From positions 2,418,001-2,482,000 of the forward strand of contig NZ_JADBED010000001.1 in the NCBI RefSeq assembly GCF_014873955.1: a DNA stretch of 64,000 nucleotides, given 5' to 3'. Positions 53,603 to 62,169 of this stretch are shown one piece after another. The translations under genes and the position numbers were made by a program. The notes beneath the pieces are model-generated. The model worked only from the letters and a program-made list of their open reading frames with translations. It ran no database searches and was not told the DNA's origin. Source of the stretch: Nesterenkonia lutea (lineage in GTDB: Bacteria > Actinomycetota > Actinomycetes > Actinomycetales > Micrococcaceae). The stretch's first letter is position 1. Every line of letters starts with the position of its first letter.

Positions 53603-53662
53603 GCGGGTCAGTCCGCGCTGGAGCGGGTCAGTCCGCGCTGGAGCGGGTCAGTCCGCGCTGAG
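53603..53662. repeat. 20-bp tandem repeat, 3 units, at the 3' end of the ABC permease gene
   Basis: GCGGGTCAGTCCGCGCTGGA occurs at 53603, 53623 and, with one change, 53643. The third unit holds the last codons and stop of the permease gene at 53648. The other two repeat them past the stop. Confidence 0.95.
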
Positions 53663-56293
53663 TCCCGCGGCCGGCTCCACCCTGGAGAGCGCCCGCGCCG
53701 GGAGCAGCGCGGCGAGCGCAGCGGCGACCAGGGTCACCGCCCAGAGTCCAGCGATGCGCAGCCACGGCATCTCCAGCACCACGGTCCAGTCCGGGCGGGC
53801 CACGAGTGAGGCGACCCCCGCCCAACCCAGGAAGGCGCCCAGTGCGGTGCCGATCAGCAGCGCCACCCCGGCAAGCAGCAGCGCCTCGATGGTGATCATC
53901 TGTCCCACCGAGCGACGGTTCATGCCCACCGCCCGCAGCAGCGCAGCCTCGCGGCGACGTTCCAGCACCGAGAGGGAGAGCGTGTTGCTGACCCCGATGA
54001 TCGCCACCAGGACCGAGGCCCCCAGGAGCACAAGGACGATCAGCAGCACCATGTCGATGGCCTCCGTGAAGCTGGCTCGCATCAGCGCGCCGGCGTCGTT
54101 GTACTCCTCGGAGTACTCCTCGAGCAGCGGCGCCAGACCGTAGGACTGGTCCGGACCGAGCCCCTCAGCGGCTCGGATCAGCGTGAGCCCGTTCTCCGGG
54201 CTGAAGGTCCATGGGGACTCACCCGGGGCCGTGGCCCCCTCCGGCAGTGAAGCCTCTGAGACCAGCACCATCCCGGCCGGCAGCCAGGAGACGACCGTGG
54301 CATCCACGGTGATCGACTGGTCTGCGGCCCCGGAGGTGGCGGTGCCGTAGGGCATCAGTTCCAGTTCAGCGTCATCGCCCTCGAAGATCGTGTCCTCTGC
54401 ATTGAGCTGTGCCGCGGCTATCGCCTCACCGGCGCCCGGCGCCATGCCTTCGGTGCGCGCGACTGAGGCGAAGGTCCCTTCATCGACCAGGATCACACGT
54501 CCCTCGACGCTGCCCCGCTCCCCCGTGATGGTGGCAGAGGCGCCGGGGGCGGAGGAGAACGTCTCCACGAGCTCACTCTCGGAGAGCTCCGCTTCAAGGT
54601 CCTCGTCCATCGCGCTGACGCTGGCTTCCACCGGGTAGCTCTCGGCGAGCTCGTCGTAGAGCACCGTCTGCGCCGTGGCGGCTCCCACCATCATGGTTCC
54701 GACCAGGGTGACACCGACCAGCAGCGCTGAGGCGGTCGCCGTCGTGCGTCCCGGCACCTGCCGGGCGTTCTGACCGGCGAGCCGTGCATTGACCCGCAGC
54801 CCGGGCAGGAGCCCGAGCAGTCGTCCCCCACGGGCCACCAGCGGTGGCACGACCAGCCGTGCCAGCACCAGCACGCCGGAGAAGCCGAGGATCGCCCCGG
54901 CCACCCCGAGCATCGGAGCGGGCAGGGAGTACTGCTCGCCGGAGGCGGCCCACCGCGTCGCGCCGATGACCGCACCAAACCCGCCGAGCATCAGCACGGC
55001 CCCGATGATCAGCCGGGTCATGGAGACCCGCTGCGTGGCGGGGCCGAGCCCCGCGGGACGCAGGGCAGCCATCGGGGAGACCCTGCCCGCCTTGACCGCT
55101 GGGGCCAGCGCGGAGACCACGGTGACCACCAGCCCGAGGCCCAGTCCGATGAGGCTCGCCAGCAGCGTCGGGCCAGCCAGCGGCAGATCGGGTGCGAACG
55201 TGGCCCGGGCGATCAGCGAGAAGCCCAGTGCCACGCCCGTGCCCAGAAGCACACCGGCGGCCCCGCCGAGCAGCCCCAGCACCGCGCCCTCCTTCAGGGT
55301 GGCGCGCTGGAGCTGGGCGGAGGTGGCTCCCACGGCTCGCAGCAGCGCCAGCGTGCGCTGACGAGAGGCGACCAGGACCTGGAAGGTGTTGGAGATGACC
55401 AGCGTGGAGACGAACACGGAGATGGCGCCGAAGCCGATGGCGATGTACGCCAGGAAGTTCGCGTCTCCGGTCTGCTGAGCCAGCCGCGCCTCGACGATCT
55501 CCTCGGTGGTCTGCACCTGCAGGCTCTCGAGATCTGCCGCGCGGGTCTCGCTCAGCGTCTCAGCTTGGACCCTGATCAGATCCTGGATCCGTTCCTGGAC
55601 CTCTTCGGCAGAGACGGTCGAATCGGGGTTGAGCACGATGCGAATCTCCGCCGGGCTCGCGTCGTAGGGAAGTCGCTCCACGCCTTCTGTGGTGAGAAAG
55701 GCCCGGGGCGGGCCCTGGCCCTGCACCACACCCACGACGGTGTAGTCCTCCTGCACGACGGTGGGTTCCGTGCCGGCACCTGCGTCCTCGTCGAAGACAT
55801 AGTGCTCGGCGGTGAGCGTGGTCCCCAGCTCGATGCCCTGTCCGGTGGCCGCGGCAGAGCTCACCACGACCTCATCCGCGGCCTGCGCCTCGCGGCCTTC
55901 GCTGATCTCCCCGGTCCGAGTGCTGGACTGCTCACCGGCCTGGAGGCCGATGGTGGAAGAGCCGTCCTCAGCGATCTGGCTCAGGTAGCCGCTGCTGATC
56001 GCGTCCGCCACCGCTACACCGTCGAGCTGTTCGATCTCCTCCGCGAGGGGGATGTCATCGCGGAGGTAGTCCTCCGTGTCCTCATCCGAGCTGAGCAGCA
56101 TGGAGGTGTCGATGATCAGGTCAGTGCCGGAGGCCTCGGCCTCCAGCTCCTGGGTCAGCCCGCGGTTGAAGGAGTCCACCATCAGCATCCCCGCGACGAT
56201 GAACGCCACCGAGATCGCGACGGCGGCCCCCGCCGCGAACAGCTTCTTCCCGGCTGAGCGCAGGTTGACCTGGAGCACAGGATCACGCCTCAT
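53648..56293 (-). CDS. FtsX/MacB-type ABC transporter permease
   Basis: 881 residues with two FtsX-like permease halves. The N-terminal helix is AAVAISVAFIVAGMLMVDSF. A long extracytoplasmic MacB-like domain (residues ~60-270) follows, then three helices (IAIGFGAISVFVSTLVISN and next). A second copy of the domain set follows, ending with the VAATLAALLPARALSRVEPA motif. These exporters move lipoproteins, peptides or antibiotics, or signal across the membrane. The partner ATPase gene (56290-57036) overlaps by 4 bp. The two-component system at 57871-59891 is separated only by the cyclodeaminase-like gene. Confidence 0.92.
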   Translation of the reverse strand: MRRDPVLQVNLRSAGKKLFAAGAAVAISVAFIVAGMLMVDSFNRGLTQELEAEASGTDLIIDTSMLLSSDEDTEDYLRDDIPLAEEIEQLDGVAVADAISSGYLSQIAEDGSSTIGLQAGEQSSTRTGEISEGREAQAADEVVVSSAAATGQGIELGTTLTAEHYVFDEDAGAGTEPTVVQEDYTVVGVVQGQGPPRAFLTTEGVERLPYDASPAEIRIVLNPDSTVSAEEVQERIQDLIRVQAETLSETRAADLESLQVQTTEEIVEARLAQQTGDANFLAYIAIGFGAISVFVSTLVISNTFQVLVASRQRTLALLRAVGATSAQLQRATLKEGAVLGLLGGAAGVLLGTGVALGFSLIARATFAPDLPLAGPTLLASLIGLGLGLVVTVVSALAPAVKAGRVSPMAALRPAGLGPATQRVSMTRLIIGAVLMLGGFGAVIGATRWAASGEQYSLPAPMLGVAGAILGFSGVLVLARLVVPPLVARGGRLLGLLPGLRVNARLAGQNARQVPGRTTATASALLVGVTLVGTMMVGAATAQTVLYDELAESYPVEASVSAMDEDLEAELSESELVETFSSAPGASATITGERGSVEGRVILVDEGTFASVARTEGMAPGAGEAIAAAQLNAEDTIFEGDDAELELMPYGTATSGAADQSITVDATVVSWLPAGMVLVSEASLPEGATAPGESPWTFSPENGLTLIRAAEGLGPDQSYGLAPLLEEYSEEYNDAGALMRASFTEAIDMVLLIVLVLLGASVLVAIIGVSNTLSLSVLERRREAALLRAVGMNRRSVGQMITIEALLLAGVALLIGTALGAFLGWAGVASLVARPDWTVVLEMPWLRIAGLWAVTLVAAALAALLPARALSRVEPAAGLSAD

Positions 56294-57036
56294 GAGCCGG
56301 CCTCGATCAGCGCGGCGGCGAGCTGGGACGCGGTCGGGTTCTCGATGGTCCCCGCGACACGACCGTCGGCCAGCAGCACCGTCCGGTCCGCCTGTGCGGC
56401 GGCGTTGGCGTCATGGGTGACCATGATGACTGTCTGGGCGAATTCATCCACGGCGGTGCGCAGCAGCCCCAGCACCTCGGCTCCAGAGGTCTGGTCCAGG
56501 TTGCCGGTGGGCTCATCGGCGAAGATCACGGCCGGTCTGGAGACCAGGGCGCGCGCCACTGCCACCCGCTGCTGCTGTCCGCCGGAGAGCTCGAAGGGAC
56601 GGTGACTCAGCCTGTCTGCCAGGCCGAGGCGATCGATGACCTGCTGGTAGAAGTCCCGGTCCACGGCATCTCCGCCGAGGTTGGTGGGCAGCAGGATGTT
56701 CTCCTCAGCGGTCATCGCGGGGACCAGGTTGTAGGACTGGAAGATGAAGCCGATGCTCTCCCGGCGGACTCGGGTCAGCTGCTTCTCGTTGAGTCCGGTC
56801 AGCGTGGTCTCGCCGCGCGGGGAGGAGAGGGTGACCTCGCCGTCGTCGGCGGTGTCCAGGCCCGCCAGCACATGCAGCAGCGTGGACTTGCCGCTGCCGG
56901 AGGGGCCCATCACCGAGGTGAAGCGGGCCGCGGGGAAGTCGATGCTCAGCGAGCGCAGCGGGTGGACCGCAGCATCTCCGGATCCGTAGGTCTTGTTCAG
57001 GTCCCTGGCGCGCAGGGCGGGGGTCAGTTCAGTCAT
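56290..57036 (-). CDS. MacB/LolD-type ABC transporter ATPase
   Basis: 248 residues. Walker A is GPSGSGKSTLLH, the Q-loop is in GFIFQSYNLVPAMTA, the signature is LSGGQQQRVAVARAL, Walker B is VIFADEPTGNLD and the His switch is in IMVTHDANAAA. The VTHDAN form is typical of exporter ATPases of the LolD/MacB/FtsE class. The ATG at 57036 is one of two adjacent starts. It works with the FtsX-type permease downstream. Confidence 0.94.
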   Translation of the reverse strand: MTELTPALRARDLNKTYGSGDAAVHPLRSLSIDFPAARFTSVMGPSGSGKSTLLHVLAGLDTADDGEVTLSSPRGETTLTGLNEKQLTRVRRESIGFIFQSYNLVPAMTAEENILLPTNLGGDAVDRDFYQQVIDRLGLADRLSHRPFELSGGQQQRVAVARALVSRPAVIFADEPTGNLDQTSGAEVLGLLRTAVDEFAQTVIMVTHDANAAAQADRTVLLADGRVAGTIENPTASQLAAALIEAGS

Positions 57037-57136
57037 CATGCTCTTCAGCCTACGAAGGGGGCACACGCTCCCACATCGGTCCCCAGGCCGGTCTGTCCCT
57101 CATCCTGCAGGATGAGCTGACCTGCGGGAACCGGGT

Positions 57137-57799
57137 TCAGCCATGCGAGTCTGTGGGGGCGGCGCGGTCATCCACGGCGGTCGTGGTGGCGTCGATGCGT
57201 TCGATCGCGCGGTCCAGCTCTTCGACCGTGGCCCAGAGCTGCGGGTGCTGCTCGCGGACCTCGTCCAGCGTGGAGCCGGAGGACCTCAGCGCGGCGAGGT
57301 CGAAGCTCGCGTTCGTGCGGGCACCGGTCACGGCGGCCCGCAGTGCGCCGAAGGCGACGACGACATCGGCGATCAGCGCGCGATTGCCGTGCTCTGCCAG
57401 CCAGGACAGCGCATCGATCGCCTCGATCGCGTGCTCGCCCAGGACCGCCGATGACCTGGCGGCACCGAGCGAGGCGTCACGTATCGCCTCATCGCGCTCG
57501 GCTCCGCGCTCCAGAGCGAACGCCTCGCCGAAGGCGGCGGAGGCGGAGGCGTCCTCGTCGGCGAGCTGCAGGGCGATCCGGCGCAGCTCATGGGCGGAAG
57601 CGCTGATCCGGTCGAGATCCTCCTGCTGGTCCGCTCCGGTCTCGGTGTACCCGGCGACCATGGCGGTCAGCGCGGCGGCGATGGCCAGCATCACCCCTGC
57701 CCCGGCCCCGCCACCGGGGGCACCCACCGGTCTGCTCAAGGCATGCGTCCACTCCTCGAGCGTCGAGTCCTGGGTGGTGATCTCTGCTGAATCGGTCAT
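57137..57799 (-). CDS. Cyclodeaminase/cyclohydrolase (FTCD-C) family protein
   Basis: 220 residues, mostly helical, with the family opening RPVGAPGGGAGAGVMLAIAAAL. FTCD-C proteins include formiminotetrahydrofolate cyclodeaminase and methenyl-THF cyclohydrolase (FchA). The Ala-rich helices and terminal acidic residues agree, but no catalytic residue can be pointed to here. It could take part in one-carbon metabolism. Position between an exporter and a two-component system gives no clear clue. Confidence 0.78.
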   Translation of the reverse strand: MTDSAEITTQDSTLEEWTHALSRPVGAPGGGAGAGVMLAIAAALTAMVAGYTETGADQQEDLDRISASAHELRRIALQLADEDASASAAFGEAFALERGAERDEAIRDASLGAARSSAVLGEHAIEAIDALSWLAEHGNRALIADVVVAFGALRAAVTGARTNASFDLAALRSSGSTLDEVREQHPQLWATVEELDRAIERIDATTTAVDDRAAPTDSHG

Positions 57800-57870
57800 G
57801 GACCAAGTCTGTCCTACACCGGGGAAGATCGGTACCGAGGTGGGCCGGACCGGGCCTCGCTCTGCCTGCT

Positions 57871-58560
57871 TCAGGCCACCAGCCCCGTCTCGTAGGCGAA
57901 GACGACTGCCTGCACGCGATCGCGCACCTCGAGCTTGGCCAGCACCTGGCCCACATGGGTCTTCACCGTGGCTTCGGAGACGAACAGCCGCGCGGCGATC
58001 TCGTTGTTCGAGTCACCGGTGGCCAGCTCCAGCAGGATCCCCCGCTCTCGGTTCGTCAGTCGGCTGAGCTTCTCCTGCTGCCGGGCGTCGGGAAAGCGTC
58101 GCCGAGCCCCGGCACCCCCGCCGAGTGTCGCATCGAGCAGGCGTCGGGTGGTGGTGGGCGCGATGACGGCACCGCCCGTGGTCACTGTGCGGATCGAGTC
58201 CAGCAGGGTCTCCGGCTTCACGTCCTTGAGCAGGAAGCCAGAGGCCCCGGCGCGGAGGGCCTCCAGGGCGTACTCGTCGGTGTCGAAGGTGGTCAGCACA
58301 ATGACCCGGGTGTCGCTCAGCGCGGGATCCTCGGTGATCAGCCGGGTGGCTTCGAGTCCGTCCATGATCGGCATCCGGATGTCCATCAGGACCACGTCGG
58401 GCTGCTGCGCCCGCGCGGCGGCGAGTGCGTCCTGTCCGTTCCCAGCCTGATCCACGACCTGGAGATCGGACTGGGAGTCGATCACCATGGCGAAGCCGGC
58501 CCGCAGCAGCGCCTGGTCATCGGCGAGCAGGATGCGGATGGCTCGGTGTTCAGCGCTCAC
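57871..58560 (-). CDS. NarL/LuxR-family response regulator
   Basis: 229 residues from the GTG at 58560, which overlaps the histidine kinase stop (GTGA). The receiver domain has the acidic pair in ILLADDQALLRAG, the phospho-acceptor Asp in DVVLMDIRMPIMDG, the Thr in VLTTFDTDEY and the Lys in FLLKDVKPETL. The C-terminal LuxR helix-turn-helix is NNEIAARLFVSEATVKTHVG. It is the output partner of the kinase. Confidence 0.95.
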   Translation of the reverse strand: MSAEHRAIRILLADDQALLRAGFAMVIDSQSDLQVVDQAGNGQDALAAARAQQPDVVLMDIRMPIMDGLEATRLITEDPALSDTRVIVLTTFDTDEYALEALRAGASGFLLKDVKPETLLDSIRTVTTGGAVIAPTTTRRLLDATLGGGAGARRRFPDARQQEKLSRLTNRERGILLELATGDSNNEIAARLFVSEATVKTHVGQVLAKLEVRDRVQAVVFAYETGLVA

Positions 58561-59891
58561 GCCGCCTCGCCTTCTCTCGTGGATTCGGCCGGCATCTGTG
58601 CGCCTGCGGTCGTCGTCTCGCCGCCCAGGGGGAAGCGCGCCAGCACATCGAATCCTCGCTCGTGGGCTCGGGTCTGGACCGTGCCGCCGTAGAGCCGGGC
58701 GCGCTCGACCATGCCGAGCAGGCCGGAGCCCCCGCCGTCGCTCGTCACAGCGGCCCCGTGGCCGGTGTCGCGGATCTCCAGCATCAGGGCCGGACCGGAC
58801 TCGGCGGCCACCGCGACCCATACCTCGGCGCGGGCCTGCGGACCCCCGTGCTTGAGCGTATTGGTCAGGGCCTCCTGGACGATTCGATATGCGGCCAGAC
58901 CGACTCCTTCGGGGAGCCGTGGAATGGACTCGCTGAGCATGTGCAGCTGCACCTGGAGACCCGAGGCGGTGACATCCTCGACGAGCTGCGGCAGATCCTG
59001 CACACCGGGTGCCGGCCGCTTCTGCAGGGCTCCGTCGCCCTCGCGCAGCACCCCGAGCATCCGGCGCATCTCGGTGAGCGCCTCCCGTCCGGTCTCACTG
59101 ATGGTCTCGAACGCCTGCGCGGCGCGCTCCGGACTCTGCTGCAGGACATACCGTCCGCCGTCGGCCTGGGCGATCATCACTGACATGGAATGTGAGATCA
59201 CATCATGCATCTCGCGGGCGATCCGCATGCGCTCAGCATCGGCTGCCAGCCGCGCCTCCTGGTCCCGTTCGCGGATCAGCAGCTGGTTGCGTTCGGAGAT
59301 GGCGGCGATCTCTCGACGACGACGCCCGGCAAGGTGCCCCGCCAACCAGAACACCACTGCGATGGCTCCGGCGAAGCCTCCGGTGAGCGCGGCGCTCCCC
59401 AGCGTGCGAACAGGCAGGCCCCAGAAGGTCTCCTGGGTGACCCCGGCCTCCTGGTACTGGCTGGCATACGTGAGGTCGATGAGCACGAAGTACACACCCA
59501 GCGCCGCGGCTCCCAGCAGCGCCAACGCCAGACAGCTCCTGGAGACGCGGGGACTGCCGTATTTGGCACAGGCGTAGACCACGAAGGGCACCGAGAAGGC
59601 TGAGACCCCCGGAGCCGAGCCGGTGATCAGCTGCGCAGCGCAGAGGGCTGCCATGGTCCCTGCCGCGGCTCCGGGATTCGTCCGCGAGAAGGCCAGCGAC
59701 GCCACGGTGAGCACCTCGATGAGCACTGCCACCGACCAGGGCACCGGCCAGCCGATCTCACCCATGGCTCGCTGCCCTCCGACGTGGGAGAACAGCAGCA
59801 ATACGAGCAGCGGCAGAACCTTGACGAGGGTGTCGATCAGCCGCTGACGATTGCGGCTGCTGGCCTCACCGACATCGGTCAGCGCAGACAT
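58557..59891 (-). CDS. Sensor histidine kinase (HisKA_3 / DesK-LiaS type)
   Basis: 444 residues. About five N-terminal transmembrane helices (residues ~15-170) have no large outside loop, so it is likely an intramembrane sensor. The dimerisation box EMHDVISHSMSVMIAQADGG carries the phospho-accepting His. A HATPase domain with GGGSGLLGMVERARLYGGTV follows. Kinases of this layout often sense cell-envelope stress or antimicrobial peptides and control nearby FtsX-type transporters; one lies three genes away. Confidence 0.94.
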   Translation of the reverse strand: MSALTDVGEASSRNRQRLIDTLVKVLPLLVLLLFSHVGGQRAMGEIGWPVPWSVAVLIEVLTVASLAFSRTNPGAAAGTMAALCAAQLITGSAPGVSAFSVPFVVYACAKYGSPRVSRSCLALALLGAAALGVYFVLIDLTYASQYQEAGVTQETFWGLPVRTLGSAALTGGFAGAIAVVFWLAGHLAGRRRREIAAISERNQLLIRERDQEARLAADAERMRIAREMHDVISHSMSVMIAQADGGRYVLQQSPERAAQAFETISETGREALTEMRRMLGVLREGDGALQKRPAPGVQDLPQLVEDVTASGLQVQLHMLSESIPRLPEGVGLAAYRIVQEALTNTLKHGGPQARAEVWVAVAAESGPALMLEIRDTGHGAAVTSDGGGSGLLGMVERARLYGGTVQTRAHERGFDVLARFPLGGETTTAGAQMPAESTREGEAA

Positions 59892-59894
59892 GCG

Positions 59895-60248
59895 CTACTG
59901 AGCCTGATCGGCATCGCGGACGTTCTGCTCCCCGCGCCTGGCGGCGTCCCGGTGCTCAGCGGCCTCCTCGGGAGCGTACTTCTCCACCGGGCCCTTCTCG
60001 TGGCGGCCGTGGGTGCGACGATGCTCGATGGTGCTCCAGCCGAGATAGGCGGCGGGACCGAGGATCGGCAGCGCGAAGACGAGGAAGCCCCAGAGCACCC
60101 GGCCGCGCCCAGACATCTCCGTGTCCTGGACCAGCACCATCAAGGCCGCGATCAGCAGTCCGATGGCGGTGACCGCGAGCGCCCAGGCCCAGACGGCATT
60201 GTCTTCGGCGAGAGGGCGGAGGACACCGGCGATGACTGAGGGATTCAC
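59895..60248 (-). CDS. PLDc_N-domain membrane protein
   Basis: 117 residues. Two transmembrane helices (residues ~18-40 and ~52-70) with the phospholipase-D-nuclease N-terminal pattern GFLVFALPILGPAAYL. A basic, then acidic, tail follows. No catalytic domain is present. It begins 3 bp upstream of the kinase gene and is probably in the same transcript. Function unknown. Confidence 0.84.
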   Translation of the reverse strand: MNPSVIAGVLRPLAEDNAVWAWALAVTAIGLLIAALMVLVQDTEMSGRGRVLWGFLVFALPILGPAAYLGWSTIEHRRTHGRHEKGPVEKYAPEEAAEHRDAARRGEQNVRDADQAQ

Positions 60249-60310
60249 GCCTCCAGTCTAGAAGCCGCTCTCGACCCTGTCCTCATACTGTGGGACCAGA
60301 TGGCTCCACT

Positions 60311-60374
60311 CCTCCAGGGCAGTTGAGCTTTCCGGTGGGGACGTCGGGACCGGATTGCTCAACTGCCCAGGAGG
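60311..60374. repeat. 64-bp palindrome after the glycerophosphodiesterase gene
   Basis: CCTCCAGGGCAGTTGAGC (60311-60328) pairs with GCTCAACTGCCCAGGAGG (60357-60374) with one mismatch. Inside, TTCCGGT pairs with ACCGGAT-like sequence. It begins 2 bp past the stop codon at 60377. Its layout (outer arm, inner stem) resembles the 73-bp elements, but the sequence is different. Confidence 0.8.
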
Positions 60375-60376
60375 GA

Positions 60377-61210
60377 TCAGCGCTGCGGCCAGACTGAGCG
60401 CTGGCGCATGACCTCGGCGAGCGCCTCGGCGTCGTCGGTCATCAGACCGTCCACCCCCATGTCCAGCAGCTGGTGCATCTGGGCGGGCTCATCGACCACC
60501 CAGACATGGACCTGCAGGCCGGCCCGGTGGCAGCGCTGCACGAAGCGCGGGGTCACCACACGGATCCGCCCCTGAGAGATCGGCACCTGAACACAGTCGA
60601 TCTCAGCGATCCGACCAGTGAGCCGATTCATCATTCCCAGCGGACCCAGGAGCAGGATCAGCGCCGTGGCCGCCCACCCTCCGGAGGTGGCGATCGGACG
60701 GCTGAGGCGCCCTCGGACCCGGTGTCGTCGCGCGTCGTTGAAGCTTGCGGCGAGCACGCGATCGTGGGCTTCGTGCTCTTCGACGAGGCGGACGAACTCG
60801 GTGACGGATTCTCCATCCTTGAGGTCCACGTTGAGGTGGACGTCGTCCCAGGCGGTCAGGAGCTCCTCGAAGCGCACCATCGGCTCGGTGAACTCCTCTC
60901 GGGCGCCGACCCGGAGCTGGGAGAGCTGCTCCCAGGTCTTCTCGCTGAGCTTCCCGGCGCCGGTGGTGGCGCGGTCCAGCTCCTCGTCATGGAAGACCAC
61001 GAGCGTGCCGTCGGCCGCGGTGCGCACATCGATCTCCAGGTACCGGTAGCCCAGCTCCACCGCCCGTCGAAAGGCACCCATGGTGTTCTCTCGGCCCGGG
61101 TCCGCCCCGCGGTGGGCGAAGGCCAGCGGACTGTGGTGCAGCGGCCCGGCACGGGAGTTCAGCAGGTATGGGACCTCGCGGTAGACATGCCGCCGGTAGG
61201 GCCTGGTCAT
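60377..61210 (-). CDS. Glycerophosphodiester phosphodiesterase
   Basis: Hydrolyses glycerophosphodiesters, such as deacylated phospholipid, to glycerol 3-phosphate. 277 residues, TIM-barrel. The GDPD signature is AFAHRGADPGRENTMGAF, with LEIDVRTAADGTLVVFHDEELDR (metal and catalytic His) and LNVDLKDGESV. The C-terminal VHVWVVDEPAQMHQLLDMGVDG closes the barrel. A hydrophobic patch near residue 170 (TSGGWAATALILLLGPLGM) may touch the membrane. The start overlaps the HAD stop codon by 1 bp. Confidence 0.95.
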   Translation of the reverse strand: MTRPYRRHVYREVPYLLNSRAGPLHHSPLAFAHRGADPGRENTMGAFRRAVELGYRYLEIDVRTAADGTLVVFHDEELDRATTGAGKLSEKTWEQLSQLRVGAREEFTEPMVRFEELLTAWDDVHLNVDLKDGESVTEFVRLVEEHEAHDRVLAASFNDARRHRVRGRLSRPIATSGGWAATALILLLGPLGMMNRLTGRIAEIDCVQVPISQGRIRVVTPRFVQRCHRAGLQVHVWVVDEPAQMHQLLDMGVDGLMTDDAEALAEVMRQRSVWPQR

Positions 61211-62166
61211 CAGAGCTCTCCGGCGAGCAGCTTCTCGATCACCTGCGCGACGCCGTCGTCGTCACACGAGGCGGCCATGTGATCCGCGGCGGATCGAGCC
61301 AGCGGATGTGCCGAGCCCACCGCCCAGGAGGTGCCGGCCCAGCGCAGCATCTCGATGTCGTTGGGCATGTCTCCGAAGGCGATGACGCGTTCGCGCGGAA
61401 TCTGATGACCGGCTGCGTATCGGGCCAGCCCCGAGGCCTTGTTCACTCCGCTGGCGGAGAGCTCCAGCAGACTCACCCCGGGGGCGGAGTGCGTCACGGT
61501 GAGCAGATCCCCGACCTCATGCTGGACCCGGGCGAGGAACTCGTCTGGGTCCATGGCATCGGTCTTGCACAGCAGCTTGACCACGCGGTCGGTCACGTGG
61601 GCGCGGGTGACATCGCTGCCCGGTGTCTGCGCAGCGTTGGTCAGTCCATCGCGCTCCAGGGTCTCATCCAGCGGGCCGAGCCGCAGCTCCTCTTCGGTGA
61701 CCCCGGCGGCACGCCGTCGATCTGCTTCGAAGAAGAGGGATCCGGCGATGAACGGCTCCTCCATGTGAAGGTGCTCGAGGGTCTCGGCGGCGAAGGATGC
61801 CTGCGGGTCGATCTCGGTGATGATGTCCTTCACGGTGAACAGGGCGGCGGAGTCCAGCGCGTTCTCATGCAGGACCCGGTCGGCGGCGAGATCGTAGGTC
61901 ACCGCTCCATTGGAGGCGATGACGGTGCCCAGGGCACCGATCATCTCGCTGATGTGCTTGAGCCAGCGCACCGGTCTGCCCGTCACCAGCACCACGCGTA
62001 TGCCCGCGGCCTGGGCAGCGTGGAACGCGTCCACCGTCCGAGTGGAGACGGACCCGCTCTCGGTGTGGGTGTAGCTGAGGATCGTGCCGTCGATGTCGCT
62101 GGCGATCAGCTGCACGGGACCGCTGGCGAGCGTGGGAGCCGAGGTGGGGGCGGAGAGCTCGGTCAC
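61210..62166 (-). CDS. HAD-superfamily (Cof-type) phosphatase
   Basis: 318 residues. Motif I is LIASDIDGTILSYTH, motif II is VVLVTGRPVRW and the C-terminal motif is VIAFGDMPNDIEMLRWAG. The C2B cap lies at ~100-230. It is the second Cof-type protein in the window and similar in layout to the one at 19069. The gap to the PfkB kinase is 3 bp, so it belongs to the kinase-phosphatase-phosphodiesterase operon. Sugar-phosphate dephosphorylation is likely; the substrate is not known. Confidence 0.92.
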   Translation of the reverse strand: MTELSAPTSAPTLASGPVQLIASDIDGTILSYTHTESGSVSTRTVDAFHAAQAAGIRVVLVTGRPVRWLKHISEMIGALGTVIASNGAVTYDLAADRVLHENALDSAALFTVKDIITEIDPQASFAAETLEHLHMEEPFIAGSLFFEADRRRAAGVTEEELRLGPLDETLERDGLTNAAQTPGSDVTRAHVTDRVVKLLCKTDAMDPDEFLARVQHEVGDLLTVTHSAPGVSLLELSASGVNKASGLARYAAGHQIPRERVIAFGDMPNDIEMLRWAGTSWAVGSAHPLARSAADHMAASCDDDGVAQVIEKLLAGEL

Positions 62167-62169
62167 GGG

